64,000 bases of DNA from Pelobates cultripes (GCA_933207985.1 OW240918.1:21887531-21951530), one strand, 5' to 3'; shown: positions 44,475 through 56,889, counted from the first letter of the stretch. Numbers and translations: made by a program. Notes: generated from the letters alone by a model not told the origin.

Positions 44475-45734
44475 ATGTGTCGAGGATGTGTTTCTTTTAT
44501 TTATAAATGTATTTTCTATGTCTACTGTATATGTACTATTGCATTTACATTTGGATTGAATACATCTCCTGTTAGATTTGCAGCAATAGATGTGTTTCCA
44601 TGACATTTTTGAAAAATCTCACTGTTCCCTTCTTGATAATATTGTAATCAATAGATAATTTACCCAATACCCAGAACTGGAGCCAGACATCGTGTAAAGA
44701 CTAATTGTTTACTATATCGTCTTATCTGTAAATTTTAATATTAAAAATGAATTCGGATGAGCGAAGGCTGAGAGTCGCATGACAACGTTTTGCCAATCTG
44801 TCGCTTCGTCCCTAAATTCACCTTCATTTCCAATGAGGGAAAATTAAGAAAATGTTTTAATTCAATAACTTGCTCTCTTGGATCAACATTCAGTGAAACA
44901 AGATCTCCAGCTGGTCAGCGATTAACAGTTTACGACAAGTAATTCCGTGTAACCGAATAAGAGCATTGACTGAACGATTTTACATATGTTAATAGTTAGT
45001 GAAAAAGAAACACATGGTAAATGTGGGCAAAATTAAAGTGAACTGATAGAATGAAAGTAACTTTGTGCAGAGTATTTATTTTTATGATAGCTAGATCGAT
45101 AGAATAATTATTTTGAATTTAAGAATAAGAATCTGTACACATTCTGAGCAACAAATGTTTCCCTTACTCGGGTGTCAAGGAGTGTTTTAACCCCTTATTT
45201 ACCAGGCCGGTGAGCAAGTCACTTGAGTGTTTCATTTTGAAATACTAATTAACAGATTGACACGAGCCATATGGAACCATAAATATGCTCTTATTCCAGA
45301 CAAAATAACAAATGTGTTGCTTGGGATTGTCTAGAAGAGAGGGTTTGCCCTCCAGAATTTATGGTTCTGAGTTTAGAACAGCTGCAAGGGAACTTAAACA
45401 AATAGGAACTTAAGGAGCGAAGAAAAAAAAACAGAATGCAAGAGAATACTGAGAATGGACAACATCTAAAGTAGCCTGTCCTTCGCTGCGTCCCTGCTCA
45501 CATCTCAAGCTGGTTTTAGCTCATCTTGTGCCATTACAAAGCCAATCAGGGCCATTTGCACATCAGACTGATCTCACCCAAGAGATCAGAAATGCAGCCA
45601 GTCTCTCTCTGCATGAGAGAAACAGCAAAACCATTCGATTGTTTCGGCTTCGTCAGGGAAGTAAAACTGAGACCCCTCTAGGCACCGTGAACAAGGGATG
45701 CACATTTGGATTACCCTTTAAACTTATTTTTTTC
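44475..45734. other. Non-coding, nothing recognised
   Basis: AT-rich sequence without a recognised gene or repeat. Confidence 0.45.
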
Positions 45735-45744
45735 TGAACTTTAG

Positions 45745-46493
45745 GGGTTTTTTTTTTTTTTTTTATAATTCTTTATTTTTGGTGCGGTTTCAAGTATACA
45801 CAAGCTTGTCTGGACGGCCACTTTCATAATAATTCAGGGTAAAAAAAAAGTAAGATAATAGGTGATAAACACGACATCACAGTAAACATTTCGCACAATT
45901 TTTTATATATCAGAGGTGAAGTCCCTGGGGAGAAGAAGGGGATGAGCTGTGTAGCTTCTGCGTTGTGAAAATTGTTTTTCTCTCCCTGATTGGTTTCGAG
46001 TAGCATACTATGCTATCAGAGATTACGTGGAGGCTGAGTGTTAGTATACTAGGTGTTCCTGGGTGGGCTAATGTTAGTTTATGAAGGTGCTAGTAGAGTA
46101 TGTTGTTGCAGTTTAATAAATCATGAGAACGATGGTGAGGAAAGCGGGTGGGTAGCCAAGGTACTAGTAAGGGTATCATGAGGCTTGTCTTGGCTCACCT
46201 TGCAGGTAAGTACCCCTAACCAAGGGGGCATTGGGTGGGGGTTGTACACCTCTTGTGGGTGCGCCTAGTGTGTGTGTGCGAGACGGGTCTGAGGCTGCTC
46301 TTTTCTGGGCCTGATAGTATATGGCATGAATAATAGTAGAGTAGCGAAACAGTAGGTCAGGATAGTTCATAACAGAGGTAAGAATAGCGTAAAATAAAAA
46401 ACAAGAACATTGGTGGTCTGGCAAAGTTCGTTCCTCGATGTGGAGTCGCTTCGCCCTCTTCTTGATGTGGCTCTCGGTACGTATGGGATCGCT
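45745..46493 (-). mobile_element. 5'-truncated L1-like 3' end with TSD
   Basis: A long T-run at 45748-45764 (poly-A tail on the element strand) is followed by TTCTTTATT, the complement of AATAAA. The element is flanked by the 10-bp duplication TGAACTTTAG (45735-45744 and 46494-46503). The remaining sequence is 3' UTR-like with one short minus-strand frame (46176-46424) and no clear motif. Confidence 0.8.
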
Positions 46494-46503
46494 TGAACTT
46501 TAG

Positions 46504-46795
46504 TTTTTATCACCTGTTCTGTAAATTGAATTTTAACCACACACAGAAGGCTCCTGCAAGGTCTAGCAAACTATTAACAGAAAATTATAAATTCTAAATT
46601 AAACAGAATTTGCCATAAAGCAAGTGTAAACATTGGATGACTCTTTACCGGAAGTGTTTAGGAAGGCTGTGCAAGTCAAATGCAGGGAGGCGTGAGTAGG
46701 GCAGAACAATCAAAGTGATTTAACTCCTAAATGACAGCGAATTAAGCTGTGAGACTGCAGGGGCATGATCTATACATCAACACTGCTTCATTAAG
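46504..46795. mobile_element. T2-type MITE fragment beside the L1 insertion
   Basis: Shares CACACACAGAAGGCTCCTGC, GTGATTTAACTCCTAAATG and GAGACTGCAGGGGCATGA with 29442-29836 and 52647-53071. The left end is replaced by the L1 3' end, so the L1 probably inserted into it. The right terminus is degraded. Confidence 0.7.
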
Positions 46796-46976
46796 CTTGA
46801 GTTATTTTTTCACTTTACATTTTCATTGAGTTTAGTAAATAAGAAAACACAGTCTATAAAAAAACAAACACTTTTATCTCTTTGTGCTTCTCGATGCGTA
46901 TTCATTGCCCACACTCTTTTCCAAATATGGCTTTGCAAAGGTTAAGTGCTGCTGTCAGCAAAAAAATGTGCTTTAA

Positions 46977-49070
46977 CCCCTTAAGACCGCAGGGCGTACT
47001 ATTACGTCCTCTAATAGGCGGCTCTAAACGCCGCCGGGCGTAATAGTACGCCCTCCGGTCTTTCTGTACTTACCCGGTCGCCGGCGGTCCCACGCCGGCG
47101 ATCGCGGTGGGGGGGACTCCCAGGGAACCCCCCGCGGCACGACCGTCCTCCAGGAAGCCCCCCGGCCGTGTGAGAGTGGGGTCCTAGCGAGGACCCCACA
47201 ATCACATGGCCGGGTATAGCTGGCTTCTGTATTGCCAGCAGGGGGCTGCCTGTAATTACAGGGGGTCCCCCTGCTGGCTGAAAATAAAAGTAAAATAAGT
47301 TAAAAGTGTAAAAAAATAAAATTATATATACTTAGATCATATATATATATTATATATATATGATCAAAGTATATATATACACATATACATACACACATGT
47401 ACAGCGTCTAGTGTATTTTACTATTAATATATATATAATTATATATATATATTAATATCAAATTACACGTAGACTGATACTGATTAAATATATATATAAT
47501 TGTTATATATATATTTATATATATTATAAAAAAAATTAAAATGTAAATACGTTAAATAAAATTACAAAAATAATTAAAAATAAATAATTAAAAAATATAT
47601 AGATGTGTGTTATTTCGTTCTAACTGTATTGTGAAATTAATATATATATATATATCAAAATACACATAGAACGAAATAATATATATATTTATACACATAA
47701 ATATATACGTATATATCATATATATATACCTATATATAAATAAAAATATTTTAAAAAAATTATATAGATATATACATATATATACACATACGTATATATA
47801 TACATATATTGATTCTACATATATATTTATGTAATATTTTTACATAATTAGGTATCTTAATTAATTACAATTAGCAGGACCTGCCTGACAACCCATGCCG
47901 AAAGTAAAGGGAATTTAATTTGCTAGCACTATATTTAACCCTATAACTTTTCGAGACACCATAAAACCTGTACATGGGGGGTACTGTTCTACTCGGGAGA
48001 CTTCGCTGAACACAAATATTAGTGTTTCAAAACAGTAAAATGTATTACAACGATGATATCGCCAGTAAAAGTGACGTTTTTTGCATTTTTCACGCACAAA
48101 CAGCATTAAACGGACAATATTATTGCTATGATACTCTTTACTGTTTTGAAACACAAATATTTGTGTTCAGTGAAGTCTCCCGAGTACAACAGTACCCCTC
48201 ATGTACAGGTTTTATAGTGTTTTCAAAAGTTACAGCGTCAAATATAAGGCTTGCGTTTCATTTTTTTCACATTAAAATTCGCCAGATTGGTTACGTTGCC
48301 TTTGAGACCCTATGGTAGCCCAAGAATGAAAATTACCCCTATGATGGCATACCATTTGCAATAGTAGACAACCCAAGGTATTGCAAACAGGGTATGTCCA
48401 GTCTTTTTTAGTAGCCACTTAGTCACAAACACTGGCCAAAATTGGCGCTTTTTGCATTTTTCACACACAAACAAATACTAACGCTAACTTTGGCCAGTGT
48501 TTGTGACCAAATGGCTACTAAAAAGACTGGACATACCCCATTTGCAATACCTTGGGTTGTCTACTATTGCAAATGGTATGCCATTATGGGTGTAAATTTA
48601 ATTCCTGGGCTACTATAAAGTCCCAAAGGCAACGTAACCAATCTGGCGAATTTCAATTTCAAATGTAACGTGCTATATTTGACCCTGTAACTCCCCAAAA
48701 CGCCATAAAACCTGTACATAGGGGGTACTGTTTTACACGTGAGACTTTGCTGAATACAAATATGTGTATTTTATTGCAGTAAAAGCAAACAGTATTATGA
48801 CACTGACCGTTAAAATGTCATGTAGAACTAAAAAATCCAAATAAATCGTATTTTCTCCCATTTTTTTCACATTAAATTATGTTTCATAGCTAAATATTTG
48901 ATATTAAATGAAAGCCCTGTTTCCCCTGAATAAAATGATATATAATAAGGGTGGGTGCATTTACTATGAAAGAGGTGATTACGGTTGGACAGACATGTAG
49001 CGCAAATGCCAGGTTTTGTTTACATTTTGTTTTGTTCACAACGTGTACATTTGGCTCCGTCCTTAAGGGG
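46977..49070 (+). mobile_element. About 2.1-kb TTAA-flanked composite palindromic element, copy 1
   Basis: TTAA flanks lie at 46973-46976 and 49071-49074; termini CCCCTTAAGAC and the inverse CCGTCCTTAAGGGG. Order: GC-rich hairpin (46984-47062, arms AGGGCGTACTATTACG), hairpin GCCAGCAGGGGGCT (47233-47279), TA-rich block (47320-47860), then arms A (47931-48068), A inverted (48098-48254), B (48280-48448), B inverted (48486-48648) and A again (48666-48790). No transposase. The TTAA target and C-rich ends suit a piggyBac-type or Kolobok-type family. Copy 2 at 59273 is nearly the same. Confidence 0.88.
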
Positions 49071-49393
49071 TTAAAGAATGAACTTAAAAGAACAAACATT
49101 GAGATATCTGTAGTGTGCTTTCCCACATTGCTGGCAAATGTAGAGATTGCACAATATCTTTAGATTCTGTTGTTTTTTGGGGAATTTTTTTTTTACATCT
49201 GAGTGATATTGACATACAGATGTAACCTCTCCCTATTATGTTATTTGATGTACCACCGAACATATGCCCTTAGCTAAAATAAATTGTGATTGATCATATT
49301 GATGCATTATGGGAATGTGAAAGATTTGCATCTCTTGATGCCATTCAGATGGAAAAATAAAATCAAAGAAATTAATCTTTCACAATTTATATA

Positions 49394-49818
49394 CAGTGGG
49401 ACCTCGGTTTACAAATTTATTTCGCAATACAAAGCAAGTTTCCCTAGGATGCATTGCACCTGGGAGGTTTATAGCACTGCCCTCTGCATGCTGGAGCCTG
49501 TGGATAGAATGTAGCGTCTAGAGTGGAGGTGTTGGAGCGGCTTTTGCATTGAGTTTTGGAGCCATTCTGGAAATTGTTTGCAGTTGTTTTGGGACTTTTT
49601 GGTGCATTTCTCAAGCTGTGGAAAGGTAGAGAGCTGAGCTTCATTGTTTGCATGCCTTTTATTGTGTGTTCTGCATTGTGGGTTGGTTTCCAAGCCTCCA
49701 GAACGGATTAATTGGCTTTCAATGCATTCCTATGGGAAAACGTGTTTCGGTTTACAAATTTTTCGCACTAAGAAACATCCCGGAGAACGCATTAAATTCC
49801 TAAACCAAGGTCCCACTG
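49394..49818. mobile_element. Tc1/mariner-type MITE
   Basis: CAGTGGGACCTCGGTTTAC at the left faces AAACCAAGGTCCCACTG at the right, flanked by TA on both sides (49392-49393 and 49819-49820). The inner arms continue through AAATTT and TTTCGC. No transposase. Confidence 0.88.
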
Positions 49819-49945
49819 TACTTTTAAGAATTTGACTAGCATACTGTTAGGGAATATGGAGCTTTACATTGATTTTTTATTTTAGATCTTTTAGAAAATG
49901 TTTTTGGTTTTCTTTTTACATTACTTGATATGATAACATTATAAA

Positions 49946-50152
49946 TCTGGTTAGAGCATTGGAAATGTCACTGTCTTGGAACTAGGAAACCCAGGTTTGA
50001 TTCCTCACCACTAAGTGTCTACCTAATTCAAATCCGTATAGATTGTAAACTTGTTTGAGCAGGGCCTTCTTCACCTCTAAATATCCCCTTTTCTATATTT
50101 GTAAAGTGCTGTTGAATATGATGGCACTATATACATGATAATAAAAATTATA
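49946..50152 (+). mobile_element. tRNA-derived SINE with L2-like 3' tail
   Basis: Box A-like TGGTTAGAGCATTGG (49948-49962) and box B-like GGTTTGATTCC (49994-50004) form an internal pol III promoter, about 30 bases apart as in tRNA genes. The 3' part, TAAAGTGCTGTTGAATATGA then ATGATAATAA, matches the 3' end of L2-related LINEs, which would supply retrotransposition. It is not a functional tRNA: no acceptor stem. Confidence 0.8.
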
Positions 50153-50159
50153 TCTTGTA

Positions 50160-52640
50160 ACTTATTTAAGGGCAGCACTGTATAATGGACAAATGATTTT
50201 ATTTGAGTCAACCACAAAAAAACAGAGGTCTGTGAAGGTTGAAATTGTTAAACTAGGTAGAAACTTGGTAGAATCCATGTGTGTTCAGGTAATTTCAGTT
50301 GTGGTGTGATAAAACCCTTATGATGATGTTATGTTTCAGCTTTAGAAAGATCTCACTGGTGAGAAATGATTGCATCTTCCCAGAAATGGAAGATAAGGAC
50401 GCAAGATTGGCAGGTTATCCGGGCAGAATGGTTGGACAACGAAAGGGCCTGTGCCCTTTTCATCTCATCTTTAAGGTGGATGTCCAAAGGGAGTTGTTTG
50501 TCTGTTCTGCCAGCTCTGAGGATACCTCCGGTACTACGCTGCACTGATTAGGGTAATTTCTCAGGTATCCCCAGATTGAGAGCATGAGAGAACAAATACA
50601 CGATGGTGGGACAGAAGTCCAAAATGGGGAAAGTCCTGCCACATCTTGGACAGTTGTGAGGTATGTCATGTATAGGATAACAATTAAAGGATTGGGAGAA
50701 AAAGATGGTTTCTCTTTCCAACAAGCAGAAAGGCTGGAAGAAGAGTTCCCACCACTCCCACAGTCTTGTTTATATATTAGATACTTCTAGCACTGGGGAC
50801 CATGTAGTAATAATATTCTTTATGACTTCAACTAGATGTAATTTGGAGATCAAGTATATCTGAAGGATTTAACATTAATCTGAAGCAAATAATAAATGGC
50901 AGTAGAAACAGATGATAGTTTTTCTGATGACTATTGGCAGATACTGAGTGGGTCATTCTAGGTTCAGAGTACACAACTGGCTATTTTAATATAGGGCTTG
51001 GAAAAGGTGTTGTTTTTTTTAAGATCATGCCGTACTCAAAACAGAAATTGGTCTAGTCCATGGTCTGGTCCAGAAGGCGCTAATCTAGATTTGAATATGC
51101 AATTAGCTTTTTCATAACTGTATTATTACTAATGTCTATATATAGTCCCCTGGATAAGGGCGCTTTGTCAATAACCTTATAAATAAATAAACATGTATAT
51201 ATTTTGTGACTATATAGTCTTTCTTTTTTTCTTTTTATCGAATGAATATCTCTGACAATAACATGGGGGGTACACAACACTTAAAACATGTTTAAATATT
51301 ATCAAACGTTTTTATTTTTTCCTTCGGGTTCTTTTTTTTATATGGTTTGGGGTATAAGCAAAGCAAACTTCATTTGGCCAGTAGTGGAGCTGGGTAGATT
51401 AGTATAAAGCTAGGGTCATTTGAAGTTTATTCATAAAACTAACTCCTGTGACTCAATTCTGCTATTTCCTACTTGGAAATTCCCAGTTTAACAAATAAAC
51501 TAATTTTCTCACGTATTTCCCCCAAATCAGCGCTGCGTCAGGCAAATGTATACTGAGCACTCTGAATAATTGGGGAATGCAGTTAACATATTTAACCTCC
51601 TTTTTGATTCTCGTTGTTGCAGCAATAATATTATAATTTGCAGATTTTTAAAAACATGGAAAAAAAATCTGCCTATCAGGAAAGAGGAGGGACTTTGTGT
51701 TCTAAGCACAAGATGTGTATTGTACGAATATTAAATATTTTTTAGAATATCTGACGCTTTACAAAAAACAAAAATACATATTTTATGAACAATTGTATTC
51801 TCTGTTATTTATTTTTTTGTTGTGATTTTTTTAGTGAAACACTTCAACAGTAACAGAATTATTTTAATAGAGTGCACTACTTATACCTCAACGTTTGATG
51901 GTAATGGTAGAATTCTGAAAGACAAGCAATCTATACTGTTTGTTTAGCACTGAATGAAAAAAAAACAGCTTGACACCATTATACAAGTAAAATACAGTGT
52001 TTGCTAATCACAACCATAAAGACTAAAAATGTAATAAATAGTTTATACATAATGAAACATTAAGATGGAGAATAGGCATATTTTGAAAGATAAAACAGCT
52101 TAATAAAACTTTGGAAAAACATACTTCCATTCTTTTTAAACACAATATTCTTCACTACCCAATGACAAAGCAATTCAAACTCTGAGGAGGCGCACCTCAA
52201 ACATTCCTTACTGGAACAAGTTAAGTTAAACGCTGCAGCGATACACTTTCATTCTGCCAGGCTCACATTGCAGCAGTAATGACTGCAGTAGTTAAGGCCA
52301 TTCTAGGATTAAGATATGATTGACACCGACTGATGTTTTCTGAACTATAAAAACATTCTGCAAGAATTATTCTAAAGAAGAAAAAAAATGGATGGGGTCT
52401 GGCATGAGTGGGCGTTTCAAAATACCATAAAGTACCACTGAATTTTTTTTTAATGTTTGAGGCAGAAAAACTGTCAATTTTGAGTAATGAATCCAGACAA
52501 ATGGCAAAATGATTGTTTTTGCAGGACACCCTCCAATCTGTGATGACATACTTATGTGTACTGTTAAAACAACATCGGCCAAAGTTTAATAGGTGTTCTC
52601 AAAGTTATTCCATTTTACAGTATTTTTTATTGTTAGAATG
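50160..52640. other. Long non-coding stretch
   Basis: Two overlapping-strand frames at 50350-50670 have no recognisable domain. The remainder is AT-rich. The segment 52140-52380 has mixed composition and could be conserved non-coding DNA. Confidence 0.45.
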
Positions 52641-52646
52641 GCTTAA

Positions 52647-53071
52647 AGAGACACTATAGTCACCAAAACAACTTTAGCTTAAGGAAGCAATTTTGGTGTA
52701 TAGATTATGATCCTACAGTCTCACTGCTCAAATCTCTGCAATTTAGGAGTTAAATCCCTTTTATTTCTGTCCATGCCGCCCTAGTCACACCTCCCCTGGC
52801 TGTGACTCACACACCATGCATGGAAAAAAATGGTTTCACTTTCAATTAGATTAGAATTTGCAATGAAGGAAGTAAACATTAGCTGACTCTTTACAGGAAA
52901 TGTTTCGGAAGGCTGTGCAAGTCCCATGCAGGGAGGCGTGACTAGGGTGCATAAATAAAGTGATCTAACTTCTAAATGGCAAAGAATTGAGCTGTGACAC
53001 TGCAGGGAAATGGTCTATACACCAAAACTGCTTCAATAAGCTAAAGTTGTTTTGGTGACTATGGTGTCCCT
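52647..53071. mobile_element. Kolobok/T2-type MITE with TTAA flanks
   Basis: TTAA at 52643-52646 and 53072-53075. The left terminus AGAGACACTATAGTCACCAA and right terminus TTGGTGACTATGGTGTCCCT are inverse copies; CTTAAGGAAGCAATTTTGGT is mirrored by ACCAAAACTGCTTCAATAAG inside. It is the best-preserved of the T2-type copies here. Confidence 0.92.
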
Positions 53072-53079
53072 TTAAGGTG

Positions 53080-53570
53080 GAAAGTGAGAAATGGTGGATA
53101 TAAGGTATATGGCTGTTTGTTCCTATTATATATTCATTTTAAATATCCTAACCCTTGTTATGGTCAACAAATTATCTTTTTGTTTCTAGCTTTATGGGAA
53201 AGTCGTTTAGCAGTTATTTAATAAAATGGAAAGTGCGGAGGAATGAACTGCAAATGTTGATCTAGAATATAAACAATAGAAGATAACTAAATTGGAGAGT
53301 TTTTTCCCTTGTCAATTCTTTACAATTCCTAAATAAGTGAAAACATGTTTTAATCAATAAATAGTGATGAGTGGTGAATTTAAAACAGAACTTCAATTGT
53401 TGGGCTTTTTTTTTTGTCAAGATTTTATTTTCCACAGGTATGCTGTATCAGCCTAAATTTGAAATGCACACATTTCAATTTGGAAGTTTCATTTTCTTAA
53501 TAATAAACCTTTAGAAATCAAAGTCTATGTAATGTCCCTGGCAAACTTGTTATAAGTAGACAGATACAAC
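53080..53570. other. Non-coding, nothing recognised
   Basis: AT-rich without recognised features. Confidence 0.45.
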
Positions 53571-53574
53571 ACAC

Positions 53575-54065
53575 TGTAACACTTTGAAAAAGCCTTGCTA
53601 ACAAGTGAAACGCGTTAGTGTTTTATGCAGTCTTTTTTTGCTATATTGTTTTATTTTATTAATCTCCAATAAAGATAGCGAATATTAGCTATTTTGGTGC
53701 CTTCCAGCCTATCCTTTTTAACGTCACAATTTCATCATTAAGAACCTGAGGACTCGCAAGTGATATCCTTGGTGGGGATTATTCCACCTACGCTTCCTAT
53801 ACTGAGCAATATTCCCTTTGCTCCCCGCATGTGAGTATACCTCCACTTTTTATCCTAGTTTTATTCCAGACTATACAGGGAGCACTATATTGTGTTTTTA
53901 TTTCTCCTCCTATACACTGAGGATACCGGTTTGTGGCACTGACACCAGAACACCCTGACCCCAAAGAAGCCTCTGAGAGTACACCAGGACCATCATCATA
54001 TCCTAGGACGGGGATTGTACCCTCCAGGCGCATATATCTGGAGCTGAATATAAGCTCCAGAAAAT
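53575..54065 (+). mobile_element. Penelope-like terminal-repeat remnant
   Basis: AAGTGAAACGCGTTAGTG (53604-53621) has the GAAA-CGCGT end of a hammerhead-like core; the upstream CUGANGA part is changed to TTGAAAAAG. It continues with CTCCAATAAAG, then GGTGGGGATTATTCCACC, phrases shared with the 37.8-kb insertion. No target duplication or coding part was found. Confidence 0.5.
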
Positions 54066-54514
54066 TGTAAGTGCAATATTTTTTTCTTCATTTATCACTA
54101 TCAAGCAATTCAACATACTACACTATATCCATGTCGTCTCTTCTCTCCCCTATATTTCACTGAGCTTGAGAAGACTACTATAGGCGCTGCTTCCTGACAC
54201 TACCTTCTATAACTACCATTCTGCCAGAAAAGAAGAGACTTTAGTTCCAGGGAAGTTCTAGCAGCCTTATCACAAGCACTAATACATTCCATCCCCCAAT
54301 TTCTTACCTGGGGAATAACTATCCACACATTCTCACAGAGAATATTAGTAGTTTGATAATAAATATCAATCTTTTCTTTAACTTATACAAAGGCTATATA
54401 CAATCTAACTATAAAGTAGAACTGTCACATATCTGGAAGTGACAGCTATTTGTCCCCTTACCTCACAGTAATTGCTATTGAAGTTTTTACTGTAAATGTA
54501 AATAGTGAGGCAGA

Positions 54515-54680
54515 TTTTAACGGAAAGGAACACTCAAAGCACCATAACCACTACAGAACACCTGTAAGCATAAAAAATGCACTTACCTCCTTCTGCGCTC
54601 AGGGTGAAATTGACAAACCGTAACGCTTCAGGCATGCGCATGCACCTAGGCACCTGCTAAAAAATTATATCCTTTCTTAG
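54515..54680. mobile_element. T2-like MITE left-end fragment
   Basis: TTAACGGAAAGGAACACTC, then AAAGCACCATAACCACTACA, is the inverse of the right-end phrase of the 39.5-kb MITE; its own right end is not found. Confidence 0.6.
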
Positions 54681-54689
54681 TTCTAATCT

Positions 54690-55000
54690 CGGGCATATGT
54701 CAACACATTTAGCACTGTAAGGGTTAAGTTAGCATGGTATGTTTCCACTGTGTCCAGCAAGTCATGAACTCCATGTAAACTAAAACTGTTAAAAATTGCA
54801 AAAGAAAAATTGTACATTTTAACTTTAGTTAAATATAGGGTTATACATAAGTCTAACATGTGACAATTCCACTTTAATCCCATAATGTTCACCATTTTGG
54901 ACGCACTAAGAAATGTTACTATGTTAATTTGAAGAGACAGAAGCAATACAAAAGTAAAGGAATTCTGGCAAACTCAGTTTCCATGTAACTGTAACCACTC
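54690..55000. other. Non-coding, nothing recognised
   Basis: No recognised feature. Confidence 0.4.
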
Positions 55001-55059
55001 GGCAGAGGCATAACTACAAACCACGGGGCCCAGTGCGAAAATTAGGTCTACCCTCCCAT

Positions 55060-55400
55060 AGGTCTACTCCCCCCCCCATTCATCTACTTCCCCCCCCATA
55101 CATCTAATTCTCCCCTTCCCCAATATGTCCACCCCCCTCACCACAAACACATGCAGACAAACAGATACACATGCAGACACACACACACACACACATACAT
55201 ACAGACACACATACATAGAGACACACACACATATACATACAGACACACATACACACAGACATACACACACAGTGACACATACACATACATACAGACACAC
55301 ATACACAAACACACACATACATATATAGAGACACATACATACAGACACACATACAGAGACATACATACAGACAAACATACACTAACACACACACATGCAA
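55060..55400. repeat. C-rich run and CA/ACAG array
   Basis: Poly-C blocks (55068-55145) lead into CACACA, ACATACAGACACA repeats (55150-55400). The Val/Cys-rich and Thr/His-rich long frames on both strands are products of the repeat. Confidence 0.85.
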
Positions 55401-55593
55401 AATGTTTAAGTCACCCTCCTCTTTCCTACCTTTTAGGTGCAGGAGGGTGACTTTCCCTGGGGTCCAGTGGTGGCTCAGGCTGAAGGGAGTCAGAGTTCCC
55501 ACTCCTTCCTCCCGCGTGGCTCTCTCTAATAGCTGGGAGGAGTGGCTGTCACTTCCCCCCATGTTTGATGTCATCACAGGGAGCCAGGTCGCG

Positions 55594-56195
55594 CTGTTAA
55601 AGCAGCGCTGAGCGGGGCACTCTGGATATTCATTGCTATCAGGAGGCCCTAACAGCATGGGCCACCCGATGGACCCTTTCAATGTGGCCCGGTGGTTACA
55701 CTGCATGGGCCGGGGCTGCAACACATGGCGGCGGGCACCCGGTCTCAGGGTTCTGCAAGGCGGCCGAGCCCCCTGAAATGATTGGCCCAGTCACAGCTGC
55801 AACCCCTGCAACCACGGTAGTTCCAGCAGTGCCACTTAGTAAGTCTTTGTAAGCCTTAAACAATGGTTTAATGGTTTATTGAAGGAAGCAGGTGAACTCT
55901 GTTAAAGTGCTGTTAAAGCGCTGCAGTGCTGAGCGGGGCACCCTGGATATTCATTGCCACCAGGAGGCCCTAACAGCATGGGCCACCCGATGGACCCTTT
56001 CAATGCGGCCCGGTGATTACACTGCACGGGCCGGGGCCACAACACATGGCGGCAGGCACCCACCTGAAGTGATGGGCCCTGTCACAGCTGCAACCCCTGC
56101 AACCGCGGTAGTTCCAGCAGTGCCACTCAGTAAGTCTTTGCAAGCCTTAACCAATGGTTTAATGGTTAATTGAAGGAAGCAGGTGAACTCTGTTT
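55594..56195. repeat. Tandem duplication, about 0.3-kb unit
   Basis: 55594-55908 and 55909-56195 are head-to-tail copies sharing GCTGAGCGGGGCAC, TGGATATTCATTGC, AGGAGGCCCTAACAGCATGG and GTTCCAGCAGTGCCACT. The second lacks about 30-40 bases present in the first (around 55740-55785) and both end GGTGAACTCTGTT. The 93-aa plus frame here is a repeat by-product. Confidence 0.93.
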
Positions 56196-56199
56196 TATA

Positions 56200-56755
56200 T
56201 ATATATATATATTATTATGTTTTTCATAAAAAGTTTTTTTTATTTTATTGAACTTATGATGAAAAAACTCAATAGTTTTTTATTTGTATTCTTTCTTGTC
56301 AGTGCTGATTTAAATCTCTCTCAAGACATTCATTAAAGTGTGAATTGTCAGGAATTTAGAGTTATTTCTAAGTAAATTTTACATTTTGGGACAAAATGGC
56401 TGAAGTGAAAAAATTCTCTAAACCAGCTAGACTTTCAATTCAGCTAGTTTGGAGTGAAATTTAAAATTCACAGGTTTATTCACTAAACTCTTAATTGCAA
56501 CTAATTGAAATTTGAATTGCAGAATGTGTGCTAAAATACCTAATTTGGAGAAATCTCGAACTTAGCTATAGTCAAAGTTTGGCCATTTTAACTTTTTTTT
56601 GTTTGTTTGCTCATTTTTTTGCTCTTTGGTTTCAATTCGGATTTTATTCACAAAACAGCTGATTGCAGCAAACTCAAATCTGAATGGCAAAATAAAGGCT
56701 AAAAGAACAAACTGTGACTTTTTTTCTAATTCGGCTAATTTATCCTTCAATTTTC
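56200..56755. other. Non-coding, with a short (TA)n
   Basis: A (TA)n run at 56197-56213 and AT-rich sequence; no gene. Confidence 0.45.
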
Positions 56756-56889
56756 ATCCGACAGGGAGGCTAACGCGCATGTGCATTGCTTCAATGCTTT
56801 CCAAAGGGGTTTTACTGACGCTGGATGTCCTAATGCAGAGCGTGAGAACATCCGGTATCGGTTAGGCAAACAAAAGTCACCTAGCAAGC

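Noticed and set aside
49946..50010. tRNA gene
   Set aside because: Box A and B motifs are present but no acceptor stem or anticodon stem; the 3' tail shows it is a SINE.
55104..55724. 206-codon minus-strand frame
   Set aside because: The Val/Cys-rich half is CA-array translation and the remainder is part of a duplicated repeat.
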